Origin: Spirochaetia bacterium UBA2205
GTDB lineage: Bacteria; Spirochaetota; UBA4802; UB4802
DNA: 55,951 nt
Direction of reading: 5' to 3'
Assembly: GCA_002328585.1 (NCBI GenBank)
Contig: DCUV01000065.1
Coordinates: forward strand, 3,565 to 59,515
Shown: positions 23,488 through 32,870 of the stretch, piece by piece
Position numbering within the stretch: position 1 is the first letter of the stretch
How the letters are laid out: each line of letters starts with the position of its first letter
Program-made: the position numbers and the translations under genes
Notes under the pieces: generated by a model
What the model saw: only the letters and a program-made list of their open reading frames with translations
The model's database searches: none
What the model was told of the DNA's origin: nothing

Positions 23488-24210
23488 ATGCTTGCTAACT
23501 ATAAAAAGAAAATTGATTATGCTAAAATCCCAAAGCATATAGCTATCATTATGGATGGCAATGGCAGATGGGCAAAAAAAAGAGGCCTGCCTCGAATTGA
23601 AGGGCATCGGAGGGGCGCTGAGGTTATTGAGCGGTGTATGGATTCAGCTATTGAATTGGGGATTGGTGTTGTTTCGCTCTATGCATTTTCAACGGAGAAC
23701 TGGGCTCGTCCTAAAGAAGAGATCAATGGCTTATGGAAACTTTTAGAATCTTTTTTTGAAAAGAAGCTTTCTACTATTATTGAAAAAGGTGTAAGGATCC
23801 AACATTCTGGCAGCTTGAGTGAATTGCCACCCACTATTCAGCGTATTATTGCCAATGCGGTGGATAAATCAAAAAATAACACTACTATTGTGTTAAATTT
23901 TTGTTTAAACTATGGTGGCAGGCATGAGATTATACATGCGGTTAATAATTGGTTGCAACAAAGACCTTCACATGAGCTATCGCTTACCCCTGAAATTTTT
24001 GAAAATTATTTATACACTGCTGGCTTACCCAATGTTGACCTTTTAATAAGGACAAGCGGCGAGTACAGAATCAGCAACTTTTTGCTTTGGCAGATAGCAT
24101 ATGCTGAACTGATTTTTATGAAAGTATTATGGCCTGATTTTAATGAACGATATCTGTATCAGGCTATCTATGAATATCAACACCGTGAAAGGAGGTTTGG
24201 CGGATTATGA
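23488..24210 (+). CDS. uppS: Undecaprenyl diphosphate synthase
   Basis: Cis-prenyltransferase making the C55 carrier lipid for peptidoglycan and O-antigen assembly. The 240 residues carry IAIIMDGNGRWAKKRGL with the catalytic Asp, GHRRGAE, AFSTENWARP and RTSGEYRISNFLLWQIAYAE. The stop overlaps the cdsA start as ATGA, so translation is coupled. A GCGATAG core (23977, minus orientation) lies inside the gene. Confidence 0.97.
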   Translation: MLANYKKKIDYAKIPKHIAIIMDGNGRWAKKRGLPRIEGHRRGAEVIERCMDSAIELGIGVVSLYAFSTENWARPKEEINGLWKLLESFFEKKLSTIIEKGVRIQHSGSLSELPPTIQRIIANAVDKSKNNTTIVLNFCLNYGGRHEIIHAVNNWLQQRPSHELSLTPEIFENYLYTAGLPNVDLLIRTSGEYRISNFLLWQIAYAELIFMKVLWPDFNERYLYQAIYEYQHRERRFGGL

Positions 24211-25094
24211 AAGAGCGCACAAAAAATACAATGATTCGTATCCTTACTGCTGTTATTGCACTGCCTGTGTATGTTTTTTTAATTGTTACCAATATGCTTC
24301 AATCGTTGCCTATCCTTATAGTGAGTGTAATTGTGTCTGGTGTTTGTTTATGGGAATTTTATCAGATAGCGGAAGGCACTACAGGCTATAAACCATTTGC
24401 TAAAACTGGCATTATTTTTGGTGTTATCATAAATATGATTATGTATTCGTATGCGTATGGCAATATAACGGGTATTGGTGGCATAACACTTCATTTTGAT
24501 GTCCGTTTTTTACTGGCTGTTGTAACGATAGCTGTGAGCGTACTGGCAACCATTCATATTTTTAAACGGCCTTTGAAGGGTGGTATTTATTCCATAGGCG
24601 CTACTATACTGGGCTGGTTTATTATTGTTTTGCCTTATGCACATATTATGCTTCTTAAATCAATACGTGATGGCGTTATATTTATCATATTTATTCATTT
24701 GATTGTTATGATCAATGATAGTGGTGCATATTTTGGTGGAGTTTATTTTGGAAAACATAAGGCTCAATTTAAAGCATCACCAAATAAATCATGGGAAGGA
24801 TATTTTAGCGGGCTTTTGTTTGGCATTGTCTTTTCAATTTTATATAGCCAGTTTGTTGAAATATTTTACGGAATATATCTTTTTAGTATTATTGAGGCTG
24901 CAATCATTGGGATTATATTCAGTATTATAGGCAATATAGGCGATCTTCTTGAATCAGCGTTAAAACGTGATGGCTCAATAAAAGATTCAGGCTCAATTAT
25001 TCCTGGACATGGCGGCATGTGGGATGTCTTTGATTCAACAATCTTTTCAATGCCATTGTTTTACTATTACCTGATGCTACGGGGAATAATATAA
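24207..25094 (+). CDS. cdsA: Phosphatidate cytidylyltransferase (CDP-diglyceride synthase)
   Basis: Makes CDP-diacylglycerol from phosphatidic acid and CTP, the precursor for pgsA (38829). 295 residues with about eight hydrophobic helices. The C-terminal signature is present (SALKRDGSIKDSGSIIPGHG, then GMWDVFD), but the usual Arg of the D-R-x-D end is Val (DVFD). Other metal-binding Asp and Lys residues are retained (NDSGAYFGG, FKASPNKSWEG), so it is probably active. It overlaps uppS by 4 bp. Confidence 0.94.
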   Translation: MKERTKNTMIRILTAVIALPVYVFLIVTNMLQSLPILIVSVIVSGVCLWEFYQIAEGTTGYKPFAKTGIIFGVIINMIMYSYAYGNITGIGGITLHFDVRFLLAVVTIAVSVLATIHIFKRPLKGGIYSIGATILGWFIIVLPYAHIMLLKSIRDGVIFIIFIHLIVMINDSGAYFGGVYFGKHKAQFKASPNKSWEGYFSGLLFGIVFSILYSQFVEIFYGIYLFSIIEAAIIGIIFSIIGNIGDLLESALKRDGSIKDSGSIIPGHGGMWDVFDSTIFSMPLFYYYLMLRGII

Positions 25095-25112
25095 GGTTGC
25101 ATCCATAGTTGT

Positions 25113-26267
25113 ATGTCAAAAAAAATTATTATATTGGGTTCTACCGGGTCCATTGGCATTTCTACATTAAAGGTAATCCGTGAGTTTAACAATCAATTTG
25201 TTGTTAAGGGACTATCGTGCCATACAAATATTACGTTACTCAAAGAACAGATTAAAGAGTTTCATCCTGAGTTTGTTGCCGTTAGCGATGAACAGGTTTG
25301 TTTAACGCAGGACTATAAACAACTTAAGAAACACTTTTGTTCGATAGTTTTTTATGAAGGGATGGATGGCTTAAATCAGCTTGTTAGTAATGATGCTGAT
25401 ATTTTAGTTGTAGGGATTGTTGGCGCTGCTGCACTAAAGCCTTCAATAAATGCCCTGCCTCATATCAAACGAATAGCCATTGCTAACAAAGAAACGCTGG
25501 TTATGGCAGGGGACATCTTTTTACATTATTTGCAACACTATAATGTTGAACTTTTGCCTGTTGACAGTGAGCATTGTGCTATATTTACCCTGATAGATGG
25601 TAAACCTGTTAATACCATTCAGCGTATAATGCTTACCGCTTCAGGTGGGAGCCTGAGGCATAAAGCTGTGGAAACGCTTAGTTTTGTTACTGTTGAAGAA
25701 GCGCTGATGCACCCCACATGGGATATGGGCAAAAAGATTACCATTGATTCGGCAACCATGATGAATAAAGGGCTTGAGGTAATAGAAGCACATTATCTTT
25801 TTAATGTACCCTATAATGCAATTGAAGTCATCATACACCCTGAAAGTATTGTCCATGGTATGGTTGAACTAAATGATGGGACATTGCTTGCTCATATGAG
25901 CATTACCGATATGGCTTACCCTATTCAAAGGGCATTAACTTATCCGGATATATGCCATAACCCATTTGGCAATGTCGATCTAACGTTAATGGGTTCTTTA
26001 CATTTTTCTAAACCTGATATGGCACGGTATCCTGCTCTGGCATTGTGTTATGAAGCAGGAAAAATGGGTGGAACTATGCCTGCAGTGTTAAATGCAGCTA
26101 ATGAAGTTGCAGTACAGGCATTTTTGCAAAAAAAAATTACATTTACAAAAATTGTAAAGGTTGTAGAAAAGGTTTTGCAAAAACATAACTGTGTTGAAAA
26201 TCCTGATCTGGACATGATATTTGATGCCGATGAACAGGCGCGGCAATTAGCATTACAATGTATATGA
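25113..26267 (+). CDS. dxr: 1-deoxy-D-xylulose 5-phosphate reductoisomerase
   Basis: Second step of the MEP isoprenoid pathway. 384 residues: GSTGSIGISTLKVI NADPH loop, IANKETLVMAG, LLPVDSEHCAIF and LTASGGSLRH motifs, ATMMNKGLEVIEAH, and HPESIVHGMVE. It lies between cdsA and rseP in the same run and works with ispG at the end of the operon to supply UppS with isoprenoid units. Confidence 0.98.
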   Translation: MSKKIIILGSTGSIGISTLKVIREFNNQFVVKGLSCHTNITLLKEQIKEFHPEFVAVSDEQVCLTQDYKQLKKHFCSIVFYEGMDGLNQLVSNDADILVVGIVGAAALKPSINALPHIKRIAIANKETLVMAGDIFLHYLQHYNVELLPVDSEHCAIFTLIDGKPVNTIQRIMLTASGGSLRHKAVETLSFVTVEEALMHPTWDMGKKITIDSATMMNKGLEVIEAHYLFNVPYNAIEVIIHPESIVHGMVELNDGTLLAHMSITDMAYPIQRALTYPDICHNPFGNVDLTLMGSLHFSKPDMARYPALALCYEAGKMGGTMPAVLNAANEVAVQAFLQKKITFTKIVKVVEKVLQKHNCVENPDLDMIFDADEQARQLALQCI

Positions 26268-26275
26268 GGTAAATA

Positions 26276-27838
26276 ATGATAGTAATCACGTATATTCTGG
26301 CAGCAGTAGTGCTTCTTGGTTTGTGTATCTTTGTACATGAACTGGGACATCTTTTAGGAGGAAAACTTGTTGGTATAAAAGCTGAGGTTTTTTCTATAGG
26401 TTACGGCAAAGGATTTATAAAGAAAAAATGGGGCGATACAACCTATCAAATAACACTTATACCGTTTGGTGGCTATTGTAAATTTTATGGCGAGGACCCG
26501 ACGGAAGCTCGTGAAGGCAAATCATATGAGTTTTTAAGTGCTCATCCCTTGAAACGGGTGGTTACTGTAGTGATGGGACCACTCTTCAATCTTTTTTTTG
26601 GCATTATACTGTTTTTTGTGATGAATGTTTATGGCTACCCGGTTGAAACAAACAGGATATATATTCCGGAATATTTAACAAAAGGTGAATATGTATCGCC
26701 CGCCTATACCGCTGGACTGCGAACAGGTGATATAGTTGTAGCAATTAATAATGAGCAGGTCATCAGTTTTATAGATATTCAAAGTAAAATTGCATTCTCA
26801 AAGGGCAGACCAATTGTAATAAAAGCACTCAGAGGCAACGATTCATTTGAGGTAACTATCACTCCAAAAAAATACACCAAAAAAGGATACTATACCATTG
26901 GTGTTATGCCCTATGGTAACAGGGTTCTTGTCATGGGCATACTGGAAAATTCGCCTGCTCAAAAGGCAGGATTGAAGGAACTTGATGAAATTATTGAGGC
27001 TAATGGCACACAATTCCATTCTCCGGAGGAGTTTACTTCATTTGTACGAAAAAATCCTTTAAAGAAACTATCGCTTACCATTAACCGTGGCGGTAACATT
27101 ATTACCGTTCCGGTGACCCCCATTCAAAAGGATGTGCTTACTATTACTGATTTTACCGACTTGCGCTTTCCAAAAGAAAAATACTCGATAACAGTGGATT
27201 CACTGTCACTTATGAAAGATGCGGCAGATAAGGGCAGAGTAAAGGTAAATGGATATACGGTGACATCCTTTGCGCAGATGAAAAAAATTATAGCATCCAC
27301 AAACGGTGTGGTAACGCTTCAGACGCCAGGTGGTAACTATAGGGGGATAATGAAATTTGAAAGCTTTGGTTTTGTTGGAATAGAAACGGCAATATCTCCG
27401 GAAAATAAGTTTATACAATATACCATCACGGATGCGTTTGTTAAATCCATGGTTGACCCGTTTGATTTTATTGCCCTGAATTTTCGCGGGATTGGAATGA
27501 TGTTTTCCGGCGAGCTTGATGTGCGTCAAAATTTATCCGGCCCCATCCGCATTGCAAAGATTGCGGGTGATACCGCATATTATCGCGGGGTAAGCGCATT
27601 TGTTGTTTTGATGGCAAAAATTTCTATTATTCTCATGGTAATGAATTTGCTTCCCATTCCCATGGTAGATGGAAGCTACATACTTATTTTTCTTTACGAG
27701 GCAGTTACGCGGCGCGCATTTAATCAAAAGCTTTTAGAAAAAATACAGATGATTGGTTTTGCAATACTGGTATTATTAAGTATATTTGTCATATTCAATG
27801 ATCTGTCATTTTTACCTTTTTTCAAAGATTTATTTTAG
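26276..27838 (+). CDS. rseP: Site-2 intramembrane metalloprotease RseP
   Basis: Cleaves transmembrane anti-sigma factors or remnant signal peptides. The zinc motif HELGH is in FVHELGHLLGG near residue 22, and the third ligand Asp is in LPIPMVDGSY near the C-terminus (usually LDGG). Between them lie a membrane helix and two or more PDZ-type regions (GLRTGDIVVAINNEQV and GLKELDEIIEANG). At 520 residues it is longer than the roughly 450 of E. coli RseP, due to an extended periplasmic part. The stop is followed directly by the 18-base dispersed motif and then ispG. Confidence 0.95.
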   Translation: MIVITYILAAVVLLGLCIFVHELGHLLGGKLVGIKAEVFSIGYGKGFIKKKWGDTTYQITLIPFGGYCKFYGEDPTEAREGKSYEFLSAHPLKRVVTVVMGPLFNLFFGIILFFVMNVYGYPVETNRIYIPEYLTKGEYVSPAYTAGLRTGDIVVAINNEQVISFIDIQSKIAFSKGRPIVIKALRGNDSFEVTITPKKYTKKGYYTIGVMPYGNRVLVMGILENSPAQKAGLKELDEIIEANGTQFHSPEEFTSFVRKNPLKKLSLTINRGGNIITVPVTPIQKDVLTITDFTDLRFPKEKYSITVDSLSLMKDAADKGRVKVNGYTVTSFAQMKKIIASTNGVVTLQTPGGNYRGIMKFESFGFVGIETAISPENKFIQYTITDAFVKSMVDPFDFIALNFRGIGMMFSGELDVRQNLSGPIRIAKIAGDTAYYRGVSAFVVLMAKISIILMVMNLLPIPMVDGSYILIFLYEAVTRRAFNQKLLEKIQMIGFAILVLLSIFVIFNDLSFLPFFKDLF

Positions 27839-27855
27839 GGCGATAGTTACTGTTA
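27838..27855 (+). repeat. Dispersed GCGATAG motif filling the rseP-ispG gap
   Basis: GGGCGATAGTTACTGTTA begins on the last base of the rseP stop codon and ends two bases before the ispG ATG. It makes up virtually the entire intergenic space. The same 18-mer is at 5762-5779 and, inverted, at 37907-37924. There is no ribosome binding site for ispG in this gap. Confidence 0.8.
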
Positions 27856-27856
27856 C

Positions 27857-28945
27857 ATGAGCACTACTCCCAAAAAGACAATAACCGTCCATGCAGGGAA
27901 TCTTGCCATTGGCGGGGATGCTCCTGTATCGGTGCAATCAATGACCAATATCCCTGTTAGCAATGTTACCAAAACAATTGAGCAGATTATAAAGCTTGAG
28001 CAGGAAGGGGCACAGCTTGTACGATTGGCGATGCGCACCGAAGAGGATGCAAAGTATATCAGCCAGATAAAACACGAAGTGAATGTGCCATTGTGTGCGG
28101 ATATCCACTTTAATTATAAAATAGCAATCAAAGCTATAGAATGTGGCATTGATAAGCTGCGTATAAATCCGGGAAATATTGGTGCAAAAGAAAACGTTAT
28201 AGAGCTTGTGAAGGCTGCCCGTGGAAAAAATATTCCCATACGCATTGGCGTTAACTCAGGTTCGGTGGACTTAAAAAAATATGGGCAGGTTAATCCTGAT
28301 ACGCTGGTTGCTTCCGCAATGGAGCATGTACATATTTTAGAGGATTGCAATTATACCACTATTGTTGTTTCCATCAAATCGTCAGATTTATTACAGACAA
28401 TTGAGGCTAACCGAATATTTGCCAGCAGGCGACAGTACCCCATCCATATTGGGCTTACCGAAGCAGGATATGGCACCGATTGCACCATTGCAAGCAGTAT
28501 GGTAATAGGAACACTGCTGTATGAGGGCATAGGCAACACCATTCGGATTTCCATGACGGGGGACCCTATCCACGAGGTAAGGATTGCAAAACGCCTATTA
28601 GAGATAGGTGGATTCAGGTTCAGCCCATTTACCATTATTGCGTGTCCAACATGTGGACGAACGGATGAACAGCTTGATATATTAGGGCTGGCGCAGGAAG
28701 TAACACAGATGATGCATGACCGCTTCGAAGAGATACTGAAAAAAAAATTGCATCATATAACGGTGGCTATTATGGGTTGTGAGGTTAATGGCCCCGGTGA
28801 AGCACGTCATGCAGATGTGGGAATTGCAGGGGCTCGTAATGGCAGGGTGGTGCTTTTTGCAAAAGGGGAAAAGATAACAATGCTACCAGCCAAAGAAGCA
28901 GTAAAAGCTATAGCGGAACAAATAGCAATACTATCAGGATGTTAG
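27857..28945 (+). CDS. ispG: 4-hydroxy-3-methylbut-2-en-1-yl diphosphate synthase (IspG)
   Basis: Penultimate MEP-pathway enzyme, a [4Fe-4S] protein. 362 residues: SVQSMTNIPV at the start, VRLAMRTEEDA, CADIHFNY, LRINPGNIG, and the cluster cysteines in ACPTCGR and IMGCEVNGPGEARHADVG. This is the short two-domain form. The start codon sits immediately after the dispersed 18-mer, with no GGAGG nearby, so translation may be coupled to rseP. Last gene of the operon. Confidence 0.97.
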   Translation: MSTTPKKTITVHAGNLAIGGDAPVSVQSMTNIPVSNVTKTIEQIIKLEQEGAQLVRLAMRTEEDAKYISQIKHEVNVPLCADIHFNYKIAIKAIECGIDKLRINPGNIGAKENVIELVKAARGKNIPIRIGVNSGSVDLKKYGQVNPDTLVASAMEHVHILEDCNYTTIVVSIKSSDLLQTIEANRIFASRRQYPIHIGLTEAGYGTDCTIASSMVIGTLLYEGIGNTIRISMTGDPIHEVRIAKRLLEIGGFRFSPFTIIACPTCGRTDEQLDILGLAQEVTQMMHDRFEEILKKKLHHITVAIMGCEVNGPGEARHADVGIAGARNGRVVLFAKGEKITMLPAKEAVKAIAEQIAILSGC

Positions 28946-28994
28946 GTACGCATCAAGCAATGCTCTATGTTGAATGTGCCATAGTATGATTGCA

Positions 28995-29915
28995 TTACAG
29001 CAGTAATTCTTTATATTTTACTAAACGATATACTGTTGCATTATACGGTGTTGCAATACCATAATGCATGGCTGTTTTTATAATTGCACCATTAATATAA
29101 TCAATCTCGGTAATACGTTTTGCACTAATATCCTGAAGCATAGAACAATAGTTGTTCTTTGTGTTGGTGCATACCTGAAATGTAGTTATAATCATGTCGT
29201 TGCCGCGTATATCTATCCCCTGTGCCAGCCCAACATCTGCTGCTTCCATAATAATGTTGCGCATAATATCTTTTATATAGTCATGGTACAGTAAAGCTCC
29301 ATTGGGCACTTCAAGGATTGCACCTAATGGATTAATCGCAGCATTAACAATGGCTTTTTCCCACAGTGCTTTATCAGGATTTTGAGTGATAGTTACCTGT
29401 AATCCAGCCTTCTGTAACAATGAATACAGAAAGCTGTTATGACGATAACTATCGCCACCTATAATTATTTGTCCTTCACCACCAAAACGTACCTTTGCTG
29501 CAGTAAGCCTGGTAGCACCGATGGTGGTAGTACCATATACAAGCGGATTGGTTGCCATTGATTGTATTATAGGGACATTGCCAATTCCATTTTGTAATGT
29601 TATGATTATTGCATCAGATTTTATATAAGGTTTTATTGCTTCAATGGCACTTTTAGTTGCAAAGCTTTTAACAAAAATAAATATACAATCAGCATGTGCA
29701 AGTATACCGGGATGGTTGCTTATCACAGGATTAATGGTATGTATTTGCGTATCATATTCTATTGAAAGCCCATTTTTTTTAATATCGTTTACTGTTAATT
29801 CGTTTGTTTCATACATTACTACTGTTGCATGGGGATGCAGCAGAAAAGTAAACAGAGAGCCCATGGCACCCGCACCAACTATCCCAACAGTTATAGTGTT
29901 ATCAAAGGTATTCAT
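28995..29915 (-). CDS. panE: Ketopantoate reductase-family oxidoreductase
   Basis: NADPH-dependent reductase of the PanE/ApbA family (pantothenate synthesis or a related 2-keto acid reduction). From ATG 29915 it has 306 residues: TVGIVGAGAMGSLF dinucleotide loop, ITLQNGIGN, VYGTTTIGATRL, KALWEKAIVNAAINPLGA with the conserved Lys and Asn, and ITEIDYINGAI near the end. The longer frame from 30014 adds 33 hydrophobic residues that do not fit the family. No other pan gene is nearby, so the substrate is less certain than the fold. It carries a GCGATAG dyad at 29444-29455 in a loop. Confidence 0.85.
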   Translation of the reverse strand: MNTFDNTITVGIVGAGAMGSLFTFLLHPHATVVMYETNELTVNDIKKNGLSIEYDTQIHTINPVISNHPGILAHADCIFIFVKSFATKSAIEAIKPYIKSDAIIITLQNGIGNVPIIQSMATNPLVYGTTTIGATRLTAAKVRFGGEGQIIIGGDSYRHNSFLYSLLQKAGLQVTITQNPDKALWEKAIVNAAINPLGAILEVPNGALLYHDYIKDIMRNIIMEAADVGLAQGIDIRGNDMIITTFQVCTNTKNNYCSMLQDISAKRITEIDYINGAIIKTAMHYGIATPYNATVYRLVKYKELLL

Positions 29916-30126
29916 GATGTTTATACTATATACTATATCATATATAAAGGGGAAAACAGAGGTAAATGGACAATAATTATGAAAAAATTGATATACTAAA
30001 AAGTATAATAACATTTTAGTTGTTTTGTTTTATTAATATTTGTATTTTCACCATTAAAATTTTGATAATATGCTCATAATGTACTATTTTTATTAGTAGA
30101 ATTATATATAAAAATTTGATTATTAA

Positions 30127-30156
30127 TTGACTTTACATATAAATATATTGTATACA
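30127..30156 (+). promoter_or_regulatory. Promoter of the soluble hybrid kinase, giving a very short leader
   Basis: TTGACT (30127-30132), an 18-bp spacer and TATACA (30151-30156). The transcript would start near 30163, only about 7 bases before ATG 30170, and no GGAGG site fits in between. The mRNA is therefore predicted to be nearly leaderless. Confidence 0.5.
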
Positions 30157-30169
30157 ATAATAATTATAT

Positions 30170-31636
30170 ATGAATGATAAAATAAAGTTGGATTATAGGT
30201 GTCTGATGGATTCGATTCAGGCGCCTGTTTTGGTGGTTGATGCATCAAAGCACATCATTGACATCAATAATCATGCCAAACGCCTATTTCATACTATGGA
30301 TATAGTAGGAAAATCATGTAAAGAGCTTTTCCCGGATTGTGAAAAGGATGGGAATTGTCCTGTTGATGATGCAGATTATAAAATACCTACCAATTGTGAA
30401 AAACGAAAGCTTTCAATGATTGTACACACTGTAAAGGAGCAGATGGATATCATAATTGCACCAGCAAAAAAAGAAGATGATCTGGTGTTTCTTCATATCA
30501 TGACCGATAGCGATATACAGAACCGCCAAAATCTGGTTATGCTGGAAAAAAATATGACTATCTCAACATTGGCGTCCGGCATAGCTCATGAATTTAATAA
30601 TATGAATGCTGGTATTCAAGGGTTAATAGAACTGTTGTTGTCACAGGAAGAACTATCAAATGCTGGGATTAAAGATCTTAGAACAGTTTTACGCATTGTT
30701 AAGCGTGCAACACATCTGGTTGATCAGCTTTCCATGCTGGCTCATAAAAAGCCTTCTAAACAAATGCTCTCAAATATAGAAGACATTGTTAATGATTGCG
30801 TTAGTATTATAAAACCCCAGTTTATTGATGCCGGGATTTCTATTGAGGTTATAAATAAAAATAAACTATCGGAACTGTTTTTAGATGCTAATAAAATTAC
30901 CCTTGCGCTCATGAATTTGCTTCTCAATGCCCGGGATGCAATGATTGATTCTGAAAAAAAACAGTTGTCAATTACAACCTATCAGGATAAAGAAAATGTA
31001 TTTATAGAGATAAGGGATACGGGATGTGGTATAAAAGCGGAATATCTGCAAAGAATTTTTGAACCTTTCTTTACTACGAAAGGTCCTCTGGGGCATTCAA
31101 ACATTCCAGGTACGGGGCTTGGACTTTCTGTAGCGCTTGGTATAGTGGAAGAACATAATGGAGCAATACATGTTGAAAGCACTCCGGGTGAAGGGACTGC
31201 ATTTAAGCTTTCATTACCGCTTAATACCACTGAAAAAGTAGATTCTGAAATAGCGGTAAATTATGATAGCTATAATTTTTTGAAGAAAAAAATATTGATA
31301 ATAGAAGATGATGTTGAATTTGCTACAATCATACAAAGAGCATTGCATGCTAAAAATGCCGAAGTATTTATAACAAACTCCGGAGCTGAGGGGCTTAACT
31401 TTCTTGATGCACATGGTGTTGATCTGGTATTGCTCGATGTTCACCTGCCTGATATGAGTGTATGGGATATATTAAAAAAAATTCAATATATTGCAAACCG
31501 TCCCAATATCATCATTGTTTCAGGTAACTATCTGGCAATGAATAATAATTATGTAGGCATTGTTGATTATGTTTTGTTAAAACCATTTGATTTAGATGAA
31601 CTTTTTACCGCTATAAAAAACAGCCTTTCCCTGTAA
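30170..31636 (+). CDS. Soluble PAS-histidine kinase-receiver hybrid
   Basis: 488 residues with no membrane segment. A PAS domain (about 8-110) includes a cysteine-rich stretch GKSCKELFPDCEKDGNCP, which could bind a cofactor or sense redox (inference). The HisKA H-box is LASGIAHEFNNMNAG near residue 140; the HATPase has ALMNLLLNARDAM, IRDTGCGIK and GTGLGLSVALG; the C-terminal receiver has LIIEDDVEF, acceptor Asp in LVLLDVHLPD and LLKPFDLDEL. The domain order resembles other free-standing hybrid kinases that pass phosphate to separate regulators. The ATG follows a promoter almost directly. Confidence 0.9.
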   Translation: MNDKIKLDYRCLMDSIQAPVLVVDASKHIIDINNHAKRLFHTMDIVGKSCKELFPDCEKDGNCPVDDADYKIPTNCEKRKLSMIVHTVKEQMDIIIAPAKKEDDLVFLHIMTDSDIQNRQNLVMLEKNMTISTLASGIAHEFNNMNAGIQGLIELLLSQEELSNAGIKDLRTVLRIVKRATHLVDQLSMLAHKKPSKQMLSNIEDIVNDCVSIIKPQFIDAGISIEVINKNKLSELFLDANKITLALMNLLLNARDAMIDSEKKQLSITTYQDKENVFIEIRDTGCGIKAEYLQRIFEPFFTTKGPLGHSNIPGTGLGLSVALGIVEEHNGAIHVESTPGEGTAFKLSLPLNTTEKVDSEIAVNYDSYNFLKKKILIIEDDVEFATIIQRALHAKNAEVFITNSGAEGLNFLDAHGVDLVLLDVHLPDMSVWDILKKIQYIANRPNIIIVSGNYLAMNNNYVGIVDYVLLKPFDLDELFTAIKNSLSL

Positions 31637-31724
31637 CCTCGTTTTATTATTGACAAAATTTATTAACTGTTTAATACTCCACAGCAATTTTTATACCTGC
31701 AAACCTATAGGGGCGATAGTTATA

Positions 31725-32651
31725 ATGAATGATAAAATTTTGTTAATAGTTAATCCAATTGCTGGAAGAGGTCGGGCTGCAAAATCTGTACCGCAAATTG
31801 AAAGAGATTTTAATCGACTGGGTATTAAGTATGATATTGTATTTACCATACGACAATGGCATGCTGCTGAACTGGCAGAGGATGCTGCAAAAAAAGGATA
31901 TAAAGCGGTAGTTGTTGCAAGCGGTGATGGAACTGCAAATGAGGTATTAAATGGTTTAATGCTTGCTCGGAAAAAAGGAAATAATAAAACTGCAATGGGC
32001 CAGATACCTGTGGGAACTGGTAATGATTTTGCTTATGGAATGGGATTATCTGATGATATCGATGAATGTATAACGGTAATAGCTGATTATACACTACGCA
32101 AAATTGATGTTGGTTTTATAAAGGGGGGTGATTATCCACAGGGAAGATATTTTGGGAATGGTATTGGAATTGGATTTGATGCAACCACTGGTTTTGTAGC
32201 AAGTAGAATTAGATTTTTGAGCGGTATGCTGGTGTATTTCATTGCTGCTTTACAAACAATATTTATTTACTATAATGCTCCCAGGATTAGATTATCGTAC
32301 AATGATAAAGAAACAATAATGGAAGCATTACAGATTTCTATTATGAATGGGAAGCGTATGGGAGGAGGTTTCCATTTTGCTCCTAATGGTAGTCCTTTTG
32401 ATGGTTTACTTGACGTTTGCATGGTTAGATCGATGAATCAGTTTAAGATTTTCAGTATGATCCCATATTTTATAAAAGGTACTCAGGGTAAACGCAAAGA
32501 AGTGCTGGAGGATAGAACTACAAAAATTGCAGTTGTTGCTGAGAAGGGAAATCTACCTGTTCATTGTGATGGCGAAACAATTTGTTACGCTGGTAAAGAA
32601 TTGTTTATTCAGATTTATCCTGCTGTTCTAAATTTTATCACTAAGGCGTAG
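31725..32651 (+). CDS. Diacylglycerol/lipid kinase family protein
   Basis: 308 residues of the DAGK catalytic family: LLIVNPIAGRG at the start, VVASGDGTANEVLNGL with the GDGT nucleotide motif, MGQIPVGTGNDFAYGMG, FGNGIGIGFDATTG and PNGSPFDGLLDV. Such enzymes phosphorylate diacylglycerol or similar lipids at the inner membrane. I start at ATG 31725, which opens with the domain; the longer frame from 31650 is less likely. The dispersed motif GGGGCGATAGTTATA ends right at this ATG, and no GGAGG site is present. A terminator-like hairpin at 32817 ends the unit. Confidence 0.9.
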   Translation: MNDKILLIVNPIAGRGRAAKSVPQIERDFNRLGIKYDIVFTIRQWHAAELAEDAAKKGYKAVVVASGDGTANEVLNGLMLARKKGNNKTAMGQIPVGTGNDFAYGMGLSDDIDECITVIADYTLRKIDVGFIKGGDYPQGRYFGNGIGIGFDATTGFVASRIRFLSGMLVYFIAALQTIFIYYNAPRIRLSYNDKETIMEALQISIMNGKRMGGGFHFAPNGSPFDGLLDVCMVRSMNQFKIFSMIPYFIKGTQGKRKEVLEDRTTKIAVVAEKGNLPVHCDGETICYAGKELFIQIYPAVLNFITKA

Positions 32652-32816
32652 ATATTGAAAAATAGTGTATCATCCTTTTCATACCTATAAAATATAGTGT
32701 GATAGAAACCAATTTTAATCTTCTACAAGATTAAAAGGTGCACTGCCACAACCATTATGCATTATGAATGAAGATAGTACTGGAATCATCGTTGTATAGT
32801 GTTTGGAATAATGTAA

Positions 32817-32843
32817 CGGCGGTAAACCGCCGGATAGGTTTTT
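32817..32843 (+). terminator. Intrinsic terminator-like hairpin
   Basis: CGGCGG (32817-32822), loop TAAA, CCGCCG (32827-32832), followed after six bases by TTTTT (32839-32843). The stem is GC-rich in an AT-rich setting. It lies 165 bp after the lipid kinase gene and before the 32871 gene. Confidence 0.55.
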
Positions 32844-32870
32844 ATAAATTTATTCTTTAAGGAAAAATGT

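Noticed and set aside
29916..30014. Longer N-terminus for the ketopantoate reductase-like protein
   Set aside because: The 33 extra residues precede a dinucleotide-binding domain that normally begins the protein; ATG 29915 gives the usual length.
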